Source: Paraburkholderia tropica (GTDB lineage: Bacteria > Pseudomonadota > Gammaproteobacteria > Burkholderiales > Burkholderiaceae). From it: DNA of 64,000 bases. The position numbers and the translations under genes are program-made. Under the pieces are notes generated by a model, which was given only the letters and a program-made list of their open reading frames with translations, was not told the DNA's origin and did not search any database. Below, in pieces: positions 8,394 to 17,804 of the stretch; position 1 is the stretch's first letter; the number at the start of each line of letters is the position of its first letter. The stretch lies in NCBI RefSeq assembly GCF_900109265.1, contig NZ_FNZM01000012.1, forward strand, positions 248,001-312,000, given 5' to 3'.

Positions 8394-10178
8394 ATGCCGA
8401 CTCATCCGCTGCTGTTTCACGCTTCGCCCCGCCAGGTCATCGCCTGGCGCGATGGTGCGCCCGTCACCGTGCGCGGCTTTCTCGCCGACGTCGCACGCGT
8501 GGCCGCCGCGTTGCCGCCGGGCGGCCACGTGTTCAACGTCTGCCGCGACCGCTACCGCTTCGCGGTGAGCCTGTGCGCGGCGCTCGTCGCGCGGCGCATC
8601 AGTCTGCTGCCTTCGAACCACACGCCGGAAACGGTCCGTCAGCTCGCGGCCTTCGCGCCCGATACCTTCTGCCTGCACGACTCGCCCGACTGCGCGATCG
8701 ACCTGCCGCGCTTTCAATACCCCGACACGGCCGCAGCAAATCTGACTAACCATGACTGCCGCGACAGCACTGACGCCTTCGTCGTCCCGCAGATCGACGC
8801 CGCGCGCGTCATGGCCTATGTCTTCACCTCGGGCTCGACCGGCGCGCCGGTGCCGCATCGCAAGACATGGGGCTGCCTCGTCGACGGCGTGCGCGCCTCC
8901 GCGCAGAGTCTCGGTCTGACAGGCGACGATGCCGCCGCCCACACGCTGGTCGGCACGGTGCCCGCGCAGCACATGTACGGCTTCGAATCGACGGTGCTGC
9001 TCGCGCTGATCGGCGGCCTCGCCTTCAGCAGCCGCCAGCCGTTCTACGCCGCCGACATCCGCGCGGAACTCGACGCCGTGCCGCAGCCGCGCGTGCTCGT
9101 CACATCGCCGATCCATCTGCGCACGCTGCTCGCCAGCGACGCGCCGCTGCCGCGCGCCGCGCTGGTGCTCAGCGCGACCGCGCCGCTCGCCGAAAAGCTC
9201 GCGTGCGAAGCCGAAGCGCGGCTCGGCGCGCCGCTGATCGAAATCTACGGCAGCACGGAAACCGGCCAGATCGCCACGCGCCGCACCGCGCGCGGCGCGG
9301 TCTGGCAACTGCTGCCGCGCATCCGGCTGAACGCCCTGAAAGCGCGCGACGACGAACAGCAAGATCAGGAAGACAGCACCACGTTCTGGGCCAGCGGCGG
9401 CCACCTCGACGAACCCGTGCCGATGGGCGACGCGCTCGAACTGCTCGACGCGCAGCGTTTCCTGCTGCACGGGCGCAAGCAGGACCTCGTCAATATCGCG
9501 GGCAAGCGCACCTCGCTCGCGTATCTGAATCATCAGCTCAACGCGATTCCCGGCGTGAGCGACGGCGTGTTCTTCATGCCCGGCGACGCCGCCGACACTG
9601 CCGACACGTCAATCACGCGCCTCGTCGCGCTGGTAGTCGCGCCTTCGCTGAACGCAGCCGAGTTGCAGCGCGCGCTGCGCGAACGGATCGACGCCGCGTT
9701 CCTGCCGCGTCCGCTCGTGTTCGTCGATGCGCTGCCGCGCAACGAAACCGGCAAGCTGCCGCGCGACGTGCTCGCGGCGCTGGCCGCGCGTCATACGCGC
9801 GCTGCGGCGTCGGGGTCTCCGTCGCCATCGACCTGTGAATCCGCGCCCGCGAAAACGCGCGCGCACGCGCTGCGTTTCACGATCGGCGCCGATCATCCCG
9901 CGCTGCCGGGCCACTTTCCGGGCCAGCCGATCGTGCCGGGCGTGGTGCTGCTCGACCGCGCCATCGACGCCATCGGCGCCGCGCTCGACCAGCCGCTCGA
10001 CACCTGGCGTCTCTCGGCGGCCAAGTTCCTGAGCCCGGCCGCGCCCGGCGAAGCGCTCGACCTCGCCTTCGACGCCGCCGCGAGCGGCGCGATCCGCTTC
10101 ACCGTGCGCGCGGGCGAGCGCGATGTGGCAAGCGGCACGCTGGCCGTGCCGTCCGTCCAGGCGGAGGCCGCGCCATGA
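8394..10178 (+). CDS. Acyl-ACP/CoA ligase fused to a FabZ-like (hotdog) dehydratase
   Basis: The 594-residue protein has two parts. Residues 1 to about 470 are an AMP-forming ligase with the P-loop YVFTSGSTGAPVPHRK near 140 and the EIYGSTETGQ motif near 283. Residues about 490-594 are a hotdog dehydratase with HFPGQPIVPGVVLLD. The first part would load a starter acid onto the ACP and the second would dehydrate 3-hydroxyacyl-ACP. In the characterised E. coli aryl polyene cluster these are separate proteins (ApeH and ApeI). The stop overlaps the next start by 4 bp (ATGA). Confidence 0.87.
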   Translation: MPTHPLLFHASPRQVIAWRDGAPVTVRGFLADVARVAAALPPGGHVFNVCRDRYRFAVSLCAALVARRISLLPSNHTPETVRQLAAFAPDTFCLHDSPDCAIDLPRFQYPDTAAANLTNHDCRDSTDAFVVPQIDAARVMAYVFTSGSTGAPVPHRKTWGCLVDGVRASAQSLGLTGDDAAAHTLVGTVPAQHMYGFESTVLLALIGGLAFSSRQPFYAADIRAELDAVPQPRVLVTSPIHLRTLLASDAPLPRAALVLSATAPLAEKLACEAEARLGAPLIEIYGSTETGQIATRRTARGAVWQLLPRIRLNALKARDDEQQDQEDSTTFWASGGHLDEPVPMGDALELLDAQRFLLHGRKQDLVNIAGKRTSLAYLNHQLNAIPGVSDGVFFMPGDAADTADTSITRLVALVVAPSLNAAELQRALRERIDAAFLPRPLVFVDALPRNETGKLPRDVLAALAARHTRAAASGSPSPSTCESAPAKTRAHALRFTIGADHPALPGHFPGQPIVPGVVLLDRAIDAIGAALDQPLDTWRLSAAKFLSPAAPGEALDLAFDAAASGAIRFTVRAGERDVASGTLAVPSVQAEAAP

Positions 10179-11332
10179 CGCCGAACCTGCCGCCGGACGC
10201 AAACGCAACGACCGCATCGACCGCATCGCCTGCATCCGCTGCATCGAATCAAGCGGATCAGCAAGCGGATCAAGCCGCCCCGAACGCGACCGCCAAACCC
10301 GCGCGCCCCGACTGGGCACAACGCGAGGAGCGCGGCAGCGCGCTGCTGCTGCGCGTGATGACGTGGCTCTCGCTGCGCCTCGGCCGCCCCGCCGGACGCG
10401 CCCTGCTCTATCTGTGCGCCGCCTGGTACGTGCTGTTTTCGCCGCGCGCGCGCAGCGCCTCGCGCGACTATCTGCGGCGCGCGCTGAACCGTGCGCCGCG
10501 ATGGCGCGATTGCTGGCGTCACGTCTTCACGTTCGCGACCACCATCCACGATCGCATCTATCTGATGCACGGGCGCTTCGACCTGTTCGACATCCGCCCG
10601 CACGGCCAGCAGCTCGTCGACGAAGCGCTCTCGGGCGGACGCGGCGCGTTCCTGATGGGCGCACATCTGGGCAGCTTCGAAGTGGTGCGCGCGCTCGGCC
10701 GCACGCGCCCGCGCCTGCGCGTGGTGGTGACGATGTTCGAAGAGAACGCGCGCAAGATCAACGCGACGCTGGCCGCCGTGAATCCCGCCGCGAGCCCGGA
10801 AGTGATCGGCCTCGGCCAGATCGATTCGATGCTCAAGGTGAAGCAGCGTCTCGACGAAAACTGCATGGTCGGCATGCTGGCCGACCGCACGCTGCTCGCC
10901 GACGACGCCGCCACGATGCGCCGCATGGCGTTTCTCGGCGAACCCGCCCCGTTCCCGCTCGGCCCGCTTTATATGGCCGCGATGCTCAAGCGCCCGGTGC
11001 TGTTCATGACCGGGCTCTATCGCGGCGGCAACCGCTACGACGTGCACTTCGAAGTGGTCGCCGATTTCACCCACACGCCGCGCGACGCGCGCCGCGCCGC
11101 CATCGACGCCGCGCTCGCGCGTTACGTCTCGCTGCTCGACAGGTACGCGCGCGCGGCGCCCTATAACTGGTTCAACTATTTCGATTTCTGGAAAACGGTC
11201 AAGCCTGCGGCCGATGCGGCTGCGTCCGCGCCTGCTTCTGCCGACAGCGCCGTCGCACGCGACGCGCACGCCACGCGCGCCACGCGCCGCGCCTCGGCCA
11301 GCCTGACCGCCCAGGAGACTTCCGACGCATGA
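10175..11332 (+). CDS. LpxL/HtrB-like acyltransferase
   Basis: The 385-residue protein contains the lysophospholipid/lipid A acyltransferase fold. It shows GAHLGSFEVVRALG (the HX4-type catalytic motif) near residue 161, a membrane segment near 75-90, and the tail segment YNWFNYFDFW near 330-340. It probably transfers an acyl or polyene chain to a lipid acceptor at the inner membrane. Residues 1-50 and 345-385 are low-complexity Ala/Thr/Ser-rich. The gene overlaps its neighbours on both sides by 4 bp, so it is translationally coupled. Confidence 0.85.
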   Translation: MTPNLPPDANATTASTASPASAASNQADQQADQAAPNATAKPARPDWAQREERGSALLLRVMTWLSLRLGRPAGRALLYLCAAWYVLFSPRARSASRDYLRRALNRAPRWRDCWRHVFTFATTIHDRIYLMHGRFDLFDIRPHGQQLVDEALSGGRGAFLMGAHLGSFEVVRALGRTRPRLRVVVTMFEENARKINATLAAVNPAASPEVIGLGQIDSMLKVKQRLDENCMVGMLADRTLLADDAATMRRMAFLGEPAPFPLGPLYMAAMLKRPVLFMTGLYRGGNRYDVHFEVVADFTHTPRDARRAAIDAALARYVSLLDRYARAAPYNWFNYFDFWKTVKPAADAAASAPASADSAVARDAHATRATRRASASLTAQETSDA

Positions 11333-12042
11333 GCACCACCCCACGTATGAGCACTCACCTTCTTTCGCGCCGCCTGATCGCGCGCGCATTCGCCGCCATC
11401 GCCCTCGTCGGCGGCGGCGCCGCACTGAGCGCCATCGGCACGCTCGCGCCCGTGACGCCGGCGCAGGCCGCGCCCGCCTGGACGCTCGACCGCCTGATGG
11501 CCACGCTGGCGCAGCACAAGACCGGCCGCGCGGCCTTCACCGAAACGCGCTGGCTCGCGATCGCCTCGGAGCCCGTCGAATCGTCGGGTGAACTGGCGTT
11601 CGCCGCGCCCGATCATCTGGAAAAGAACACGCTGAGCCCGAAGCCCGAGCATCTCGTCGTCGACGGCGACATGCTCACGGTCGATCGCAACAACCGCAAA
11701 TACACGCTCGCGCTCGCGCATTATCCGGAAGTGGGCGCGTTCATCGAGAGCATCCGCGCGACGCTCACGGGCAATCGCTACGCGCTCGAACAGACCTACA
11801 AGGTCGCGCTCGCCGGTCACGGCGAAGACTGGACGCTCACGCTCACGCCGCTCGATTCGCGCATGCGCAAGGTCGTCGACACGATCACGCTAGAAGGTTC
11901 GCGCGGCGAGCTGCGCAGCGTGGCGATCCAGCAGGCGGGCGGCGATCATTCGCTGATGAAGCTGCGTCCGCTCGCGGCGACGGCGGCTTCGTCGACCTCG
12001 TCGGCCACGGCGGCAAAGGGTTCGGCGTCCACGTCGGGCTGA
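11329..12042 (+). CDS. LolA-like outer-membrane lipoprotein carrier protein
   Basis: The 237-residue protein has a signal peptide (hydrophobic stretch about residues 18-45, cleavage likely after PAQA). The following LolA-type half-barrel domain includes TLAQHKTGRAAFTETRWLA. In aryl polyene clusters such LolA homologues (ApeL-type) are thought to carry the lipid-linked polyene across the periplasm. The C-terminal 25 residues are Ala/Ser/Thr-rich. It overlaps the acyltransferase stop and sits 58 bp before the exporter. Confidence 0.82.
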   Translation: MSTTPRMSTHLLSRRLIARAFAAIALVGGGAALSAIGTLAPVTPAQAAPAWTLDRLMATLAQHKTGRAAFTETRWLAIASEPVESSGELAFAAPDHLEKNTLSPKPEHLVVDGDMLTVDRNNRKYTLALAHYPEVGAFIESIRATLTGNRYALEQTYKVALAGHGEDWTLTLTPLDSRMRKVVDTITLEGSRGELRSVAIQQAGGDHSLMKLRPLAATAASSTSSATAAKGSASTSG

Positions 12043-12100
12043 GCGCCCGGCATCGCCCTGTCCACACGAACAACACCAACAAGACATAAGGGACGCGCCG

Positions 12101-14677
12101 ATGGACCACCACACCCGCCCCGACTCCGAGACCGCCCCCGCGCCAGGTTCCGCCCGCAGTGCCGGATTCGTGCAGCCCGCCGTCCTGCTGTGGCTGCTGT
12201 TTCTGCTCGGCTGCGCCGTGGCCATCGCGCGCGCGCAGTTCAACACCGACCTCTCCGCGTTCCTGCCGCGCGCGCCGAGCGCGGGTCAGCGCGTGCTGAT
12301 CGAGCAACTGCGCGACGGACTGGTTTCTCGGCTGATTCTCGTCGGCATCGAAGGCGGCGATGCGTCGTCGCGCGCGCGGCTTTCACGCGCGATGGGCACG
12401 ACGCTGCGCGCCGATCCGCAATTCGCGGCGGTCCATAACGGCGAGGCCGTCAACGACGCGCGCGACCAGCAGTTCGTCTACGCGCATCGCTACGCGCTGA
12501 GTCCGGCGGTCACGCCGCAGCGCTTCAGCGTGGCGGGCCTGCACGACGCGCTCGGCGAGAGTCTCGATCTGCTCAGCTCGTCGGCGGGACTCGTGGCGAA
12601 AGACCTGCTGCCGCACGATCCGACCGGCGAAGTGGCCGCGCTCGTCGATCAGCTCGACAGCGCCGCGCAGCCCGCGACGCGCGACGGCGTATGGGCCTCG
12701 CGCGACGGCACGCGCGCCGTGCTGGTCGCGCAGACCGCCGCCTCGGGCTCGGACACCGACGCCCAGGCGCGCGCGATCGAGGCCGTGCAGCGCGCCTTCG
12801 ACGCCGCCGCGCGCACGCTGCCGGACGGCGCTCACGCCGACGCGTATCGCCTGCTGATGACCGGCCCCGGCGTGTTCTCGGTGCAGACGCGCGACGCGAT
12901 TCGCCATGACGTCGAGCGCATTTCGGCGCTGAGCCTCGTGCTGATCGTCGCGCTGCTGCTCACGCTCTATCGCTCGCCGCGCACGCTCGTGCTCGGCCTG
13001 CTGCCGGTGCTTTCGGGCGTGGCGGCGGGCATCGCGGCCGTGAGTCTCGCGTTCGGCACCGTGCAGGGCATCACGCTCGGCTTCGGCACCACGCTGATCG
13101 GCGAGGCGGTCGATTATTCGATCTATCTGTTCGTGCAGTCTTCGGCATCTTCGTCGGCATCGGCATCGACGCAGGCGCAGCGCGCCGCCGCCCTGCGCGC
13201 GTGGATCGCGAACTGGTGGCCGACGATCCGCCTCGGCGTGCTGACTTCCGTGTGCGGTTTCGCGTCGATGCTGTTCTCGGGCTTTCCGGGCCTCGTGCAA
13301 CTGGGCGCATACTCGATCGCCGGGCTCGTGACGGCCGCGCTCGTCACGCGCTACGTGCTGCCGCATCTGCAAGGCGGCGCGCATGCGATCCGCGATGTCT
13401 CGCGCCTCGGCGCGGCGCTCGCGCGCGCCGCCGCTTACGCGCCGCGTCTGCGCTGGCCGCTCGCCGCGCTCGCCCTCGCGGCGGTCGCGCTGGTCGCGCT
13501 GCATCGCGATTCGCTGTGGAGCCGCGAACTCTCCGCGCTGAGCCCCGTGCCCGCCGCGAGCCTCGCGCTCGACACGCGCCTGCGCGCCGACCTCGGCGCG
13601 CCCGACGTGCGCTATCTCGTCGAGATTCCCGCCGCCAGCGCGCAAGCCGCGCTCGAAGGCGCGGAACGCGTCGGCGCGCAGTTGCAGCCGCTCGTCGCGC
13701 GCGGCACGCTCGCGGGCTTCGAAAGTCCCGCGCGCTATCTGCCGAGCGACGCCGCGCAGCGCGCGCGCCTCGCGAGCCTGCCCGACGCCGCGACGCTGAG
13801 CGCGCGTCTACGCGAAGCGGTCGCGAACCAGAGCATCCGCGTGAAACCCGAGGCGTTCGCGCCGTTCATCGCCGACGCGCAGGCCGCGCGCGTTGCGCCG
13901 CTCATCACGCGTGCGGACCTGAACGGCACCTCGATGGCGCTGGCCGTCGATGCGCTGCTCACGCAACGCGACGGCCACTGGAACGCGATGCTCGCGCTGC
14001 GCGCGCCCGCGCACGCGAACGCAGCGAGCGCCGCCAACACGTCGAGCCTCGACGCCGACGCGATCCGCGCCGCCGTCGCGCAGGCGGGCGTGCCGGGCGC
14101 GCTGTTCGTCGACCTCAAAACGGAAGCCGACCGCCTCTACGTGAACTACGTGCACGAAGACATCCGGCTCTCGCTCGCGGGCTTCGTGGCGATCTGCGTG
14201 CTGCTCGCGCTCGCGCTGCGTTCGCTGCGTCTGGCCGCGCGCGCGCTCGCGCCGCTCGTCGCCGCCGTGCTGGTGGTCATCGCGGGCTTCGCGCTCGCGG
14301 GCGTGCCGATGACGATCCTGCACCTCGTCGGCATGCTGCTGATCGTGGCGGTGGGCTCGAACTATGCGCTGTTTTTCTGCAAGCGCGGCGCGACGCGGCA
14401 TGGGCAATCCGCTGACGAATCGGCGACCATCGCACCGCACACGCTGGTCTCGCTGCTGGTGGCGAATCTCGCGACCGTCGCCGGGTTCGGGCTGCTCGCG
14501 CTCTCGCATGTGCCGCTGCTCGAAACCTTCGGCTTGACCGTCGGTCCCGGCGCGATGCTCGCGCTCGCGTTCGCGGCGATCCTCGCGCCGCGCAGCGGGA
14601 CCACGTCCGCCGCGCAGGAAGTGGAAGCCGGCGCACACGCCGACACGCAATCCCATCGACAAGGAAACCCAGCATGA
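12101..14677 (+). CDS. MMPL/RND-type exporter
   Basis: This 858-residue membrane protein has the duplicated RND layout. A single N-terminal membrane helix (about 26-45) precedes a periplasmic loop, then a cluster of helices (about 275-420). A second N-terminal-type helix (about 455) and loop are followed by a second cluster (about 685-840). It belongs to the MMPL/hydrophobe exporter branch found in aryl polyene and xanthomonadin clusters and probably moves the lipid-linked product outward from the inner membrane. AAGGGA 10 nt before the ATG supports the start. It overlaps the deacetylase gene by 4 bp. Confidence 0.87.
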   Translation: MDHHTRPDSETAPAPGSARSAGFVQPAVLLWLLFLLGCAVAIARAQFNTDLSAFLPRAPSAGQRVLIEQLRDGLVSRLILVGIEGGDASSRARLSRAMGTTLRADPQFAAVHNGEAVNDARDQQFVYAHRYALSPAVTPQRFSVAGLHDALGESLDLLSSSAGLVAKDLLPHDPTGEVAALVDQLDSAAQPATRDGVWASRDGTRAVLVAQTAASGSDTDAQARAIEAVQRAFDAAARTLPDGAHADAYRLLMTGPGVFSVQTRDAIRHDVERISALSLVLIVALLLTLYRSPRTLVLGLLPVLSGVAAGIAAVSLAFGTVQGITLGFGTTLIGEAVDYSIYLFVQSSASSSASASTQAQRAAALRAWIANWWPTIRLGVLTSVCGFASMLFSGFPGLVQLGAYSIAGLVTAALVTRYVLPHLQGGAHAIRDVSRLGAALARAAAYAPRLRWPLAALALAAVALVALHRDSLWSRELSALSPVPAASLALDTRLRADLGAPDVRYLVEIPAASAQAALEGAERVGAQLQPLVARGTLAGFESPARYLPSDAAQRARLASLPDAATLSARLREAVANQSIRVKPEAFAPFIADAQAARVAPLITRADLNGTSMALAVDALLTQRDGHWNAMLALRAPAHANAASAANTSSLDADAIRAAVAQAGVPGALFVDLKTEADRLYVNYVHEDIRLSLAGFVAICVLLALALRSLRLAARALAPLVAAVLVVIAGFALAGVPMTILHLVGMLLIVAVGSNYALFFCKRGATRHGQSADESATIAPHTLVSLLVANLATVAGFGLLALSHVPLLETFGLTVGPGAMLALAFAAILAPRSGTTSAAQEVEAGAHADTQSHRQGNPA

Positions 14678-15627
14678 ACGGGCCCACGCCACCGGGAGCG
14701 GACCGCACACATGCGCAGCCGAATCCGCGCCACGCCGACGCCGCGCGCCGCTGGGCGCCGTCGCCGTTCATCGCGGGCGCGGCGGCGCTGCATGCGGGCG
14801 CGGCCGCCGCGCTGATCGCGCAACCCGCGACGTGGCCATGGGCCGTCGGCAGCGTCGCGGCCTCGCATCTCGCGCTGACAGCGGCGGGCCTCTGGCCCAG
14901 GAGCGCGCTGCTCGGCCCGAACTGGACGCGCCTGCCCGCAGCGTCTGCCGCCTCCGTCACGTCCGTGCCCGGCGCCGACCGCCGCCTCGCCCTCACCATC
15001 GACGACGGCCCCGATCCGGAGATCACGCCGCGCGTGCTCGATCTGCTCGACGAATACGGCGCGCACGCGACCTTCTTCTGCATCGGCGAGCGCGCGCGCC
15101 AGCATCCGAAGTGGATCGAGGCGATCGTCGCGCGCGGCCACGCCGTGGAGAACCACAGCCAGCGCCATCGGCATACGTTTTCGGTCAGCGGACCCGGCGC
15201 GCTGCGGCGCGAAATCGAAACCGCGCAGCGCACGCTGACGGACATCAGCGGCACGCGTCCGCGCTTTTTCCGCGCGCCCGCCGGCTTGCGCAATCCGTTT
15301 CTCGAACCGGTGCTCTGTGCGCTCGGCCTGCAACTGGCGAGCTGGACGCGGCGCGGTTTCGACACGCGCGAGCGCGATCCGCAGATCGTGACGCGGCGTC
15401 TGCTGACCGGTCTCGCGCCGCGCGACATCCTGCTGCTGCACGACGCCAACAGCGCGCGCGACGCGCTCGGCCAGCCGGTCGTGCTCGCGGTGCTGCCGCA
15501 GGTGCTGCGCGCCGCCGCCGAGGCGCACTATCACTGGATCACCCTGCGCGCGGCGCTCGACGCCGCGCCCGTCACGCCAGTCGGACACGGCGGCAACGCC
15601 GCCCCGTTTGGTAAAATTCGCCCCTAA
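14674..15627 (+). CDS. Polysaccharide deacetylase-family protein (NodB homology domain)
   Basis: The 317-residue protein has an N-terminal hydrophobic region (about 30-60) and then a NodB domain. Motif 1 is LTIDDGPDPE near residue 108, motif 2 is ENHSQRHRH near 156, and RAPAGLRNP near 203 is motif 3. Family members remove N- or O-acetyl groups from sugars using a metal bound by Asp-His-His. Here the metal-binding residues look intact. Its position inside the exporter/ketosynthase operon suggests it trims the sugar moiety of the glycolipid product. That is an inference, since the substrate cannot be read. Confidence 0.85.
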   Translation: MNGPTPPGADRTHAQPNPRHADAARRWAPSPFIAGAAALHAGAAAALIAQPATWPWAVGSVAASHLALTAAGLWPRSALLGPNWTRLPAASAASVTSVPGADRRLALTIDDGPDPEITPRVLDLLDEYGAHATFFCIGERARQHPKWIEAIVARGHAVENHSQRHRHTFSVSGPGALRREIETAQRTLTDISGTRPRFFRAPAGLRNPFLEPVLCALGLQLASWTRRGFDTRERDPQIVTRRLLTGLAPRDILLLHDANSARDALGQPVVLAVLPQVLRAAAEAHYHWITLRAALDAAPVTPVGHGGNAAPFGKIRP

Positions 15628-15660
15628 ATGGCGCGCGCGCCGGCCCCAGGACCGAACTCC

Positions 15661-16908
15661 GTGAATCCCCTTCTCGTCTCGCACTTCACCGCCACCAGCT
15701 GCCTCGGCCGCGGGCTCGACGCCATGCTCGACGCGCTGCGCGAGCGGCGCAGCGGCCTCGCGCCGTGCGACTTCGAACGCGCGGATCTCGACACATGGAT
15801 CGGCGCGGTCCAGGACGTCGACGCCGTCGACATCCGCGCGGATCTCGCCGCCTACGCGTGCCGCAATCATCGCCTCGCGCAACTCGGTCTCGAACAGGAC
15901 GGTTTCGCCGAACGCGTGCACGCCGCCGTCGCGCGTTACGGCGCGGACCGCGTCGGCGTGTTCGTCGGCACCAGCACGAGCGGCATCCTCGAAACCGAAA
16001 ACGCCTATCGCGAGCGCGACCGCGAGACCGGCCTGCTGCATCCCGGCTTCGACTACGCGCGCACCCACAATCCCTACGCGCTGGCCGCGTTCGTGCGCGA
16101 CTATTTCGGCGCGCGCGGGCCGGCCACGGCGATCTCGTCGGCGTGCTCGTCGAGCGCGAAAGTGTTCGGCTCGGCGCGGCGCATGATCGAAGCGGGCCTG
16201 ATCGACGCGGCGGTCGTGGGCGGCGTCGATTCGCTGTGCCTCACCACGCTGTACGGCTTCAACTCGCTCGAACTGCTCTCGCGCCAGCCGTGCCGCCCGT
16301 TCGACGTGGCGCGCGACGGCATTTCGATCGGCGAAGCGGCCGCGTTCGCGCTGCTCGAACGCCTGCCCGCGCAAGCCGATGCTCTGCCGGGCGACGCGAT
16401 CCTGCTGCTCGGCATCGGCGAATCGAGCGACGCGCATCACATGTCGTCGCCGCATCCGGAGGGACTGGGCGCACGCGCCGCGCTCGAACAGGCGCTCGCG
16501 AGCGCGGGCCTCGCGCCGGACGAGATCGACTACATCAATCTGCACGGCACGGCCACGCCGAGCAACGACGCCTCCGAAAGCCGCGCCGTGGGCGCGCTGT
16601 TCGGCGCGACGCCGTGCAGCTCGACCAAGGGCGCGACCGGCCACACGCTCGGCGCGGCGGGCGCGCTCGAAGCGATCGCGGCGGCGCTCGCGCTGCGCCA
16701 CGGCTTCGTGCCCGCGGGCGTCAACACGCAGGTCGTCGATCACGCGCTCGGACTCGATTACGCGCTGACCAATCGCGACGCCGACGTGCGCGCCGCGCTC
16801 AGCAATTCGTTCGGCTTCGGCGGCACGAATTGCAGCCTCTTGCTGGGGCGCGCGGATTTCGCGTTGAGCCGCAAAAACGGCGCTGCAAAGAACGAGGTGC
16901 AATCGTGA
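15661..16908 (+). CDS. Beta-ketoacyl-ACP synthase (ApeO-like ketosynthase)
   Basis: This 415-residue ketosynthase has a complete Cys-His-His triad: Cys162 in SSACSSSAK, His295 in LHGTATPSND and His328 in KGATGHTLGAAG. It would condense malonyl-ACP with the growing chain. The GTG at 15661 has AGGA nine bases upstream, so I prefer it. An ATG at 15628 abutting the previous stop would add 11 residues of low complexity. The stop overlaps the GTG start of the chain-length-factor gene (GTGA), so the two are coupled as in known KS/CLF heterodimers. Confidence 0.92.
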   Translation: MNPLLVSHFTATSCLGRGLDAMLDALRERRSGLAPCDFERADLDTWIGAVQDVDAVDIRADLAAYACRNHRLAQLGLEQDGFAERVHAAVARYGADRVGVFVGTSTSGILETENAYRERDRETGLLHPGFDYARTHNPYALAAFVRDYFGARGPATAISSACSSSAKVFGSARRMIEAGLIDAAVVGGVDSLCLTTLYGFNSLELLSRQPCRPFDVARDGISIGEAAAFALLERLPAQADALPGDAILLLGIGESSDAHHMSSPHPEGLGARAALEQALASAGLAPDEIDYINLHGTATPSNDASESRAVGALFGATPCSSTKGATGHTLGAAGALEAIAAALALRHGFVPAGVNTQVVDHALGLDYALTNRDADVRAALSNSFGFGGTNCSLLLGRADFALSRKNGAAKNEVQS

Positions 16909-17804
16909 AACTGCATGCGTGGATCGAAGGGATCGGCGTGATCGGGCCGGGCCTCGCCAACTGGACGCAAGCCGCCGACGTGCTCGCGCAACGCGCGCCG
17001 TACGAAGCCGCGCGCACCGTGCTGCCCGCGCCCGCGAGCCTGCCGAGCGCCGAGCGGCGCCGCACCGGCCCGGTCGTGCGCGCGGCGCTCGCCGTGGGCC
17101 ACGAAGCGGTCGACGCCAGCGGGCGCGACGCCGCCACGCTCGCGTCCGTGTTCGCGGCCTCGGGCGGCGACGGCGTGAATTGCCACGCGATCTGCGAAAC
17201 GCTCTCCACCGACGACCGCCAGCTTTCGCCGACGCGCTTTCACAACTCGGTGCACAACGCGGCGGCGGGTTACTGGAGCATCGCGTCGCACGCGCGCGCG
17301 ACGGCAAACGTGCTGTGCGCGCACGACGCGAGCTTCGGCGCGGGCCTGCTCGAAGCGCTCGCCCAGGTGGCCGTCGACCGCGTGCCGACGCTGCTGGTCG
17401 CCTACGACTGCGAATATCCCGAGCCGCTGCGCACGGTGCGCCCGATCGCCGATGCGTTCGGCGTGGCGCTGGTGCTCGCGCCCGTCGGCGATGCCGCGCA
17501 GGGAGATGTCGATATCCATGTCGACGGCGCGGCGCGTCCGCGCGCGCTGGCCTGCATCGAAGCGAAGCTCACCGATGCGCCCGCCACGCAACTCGACGCG
17601 CCCGAATTCGAAACGCTGCGCGCCAACAACCCGGCCGCGCGCGTGCTGCCGTTGCTGCACGCGCTCGCGACGCGGCAGGCGGCGAGCGTGGTGATCGACT
17701 ATCTGCCGGAAACGCGCGTGCGGCTCGATGTGTCGTGGCCGGATGCCGACGTTGATGCCGCGTCGGGCGTCGCTTCAGGCGCACCGCGCGAGGCCGCGCC
17801 ATGA
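16905..17804 (+). CDS. Ketosynthase chain-length factor (ApeC-like, catalytically dead)
   Basis: The 299-residue protein has the N-terminal half of a ketosynthase fold (segments WIEGIGVIGPG at the start and RFHNSVHNAAAGYW near 107). The nucleophilic cysteine and the two catalytic histidine motifs are missing; the aligned region reads AHDASFGAGLLEAL. This is the signature of chain-length-factor-like partners of aryl polyene ketosynthases (Ketoacyl-synt_2 family). It starts with GTG overlapping the ketosynthase stop, and its own stop overlaps the dehydratase ATG by 4 bp. Confidence 0.87.
   Translation: MKLHAWIEGIGVIGPGLANWTQAADVLAQRAPYEAARTVLPAPASLPSAERRRTGPVVRAALAVGHEAVDASGRDAATLASVFAASGGDGVNCHAICETLSTDDRQLSPTRFHNSVHNAAAGYWSIASHARATANVLCAHDASFGAGLLEALAQVAVDRVPTLLVAYDCEYPEPLRTVRPIADAFGVALVLAPVGDAAQGDVDIHVDGAARPRALACIEAKLTDAPATQLDAPEFETLRANNPAARVLPLLHALATRQAASVVIDYLPETRVRLDVSWPDADVDAASGVASGAPREAAP

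Noticed and set aside
14362..17307. Minus-strand open frame of 981 codons across exporter, deacetylase and ketosynthase genes
   Set aside because: Arg/Ala-rich shadow of three well-supported plus-strand genes.
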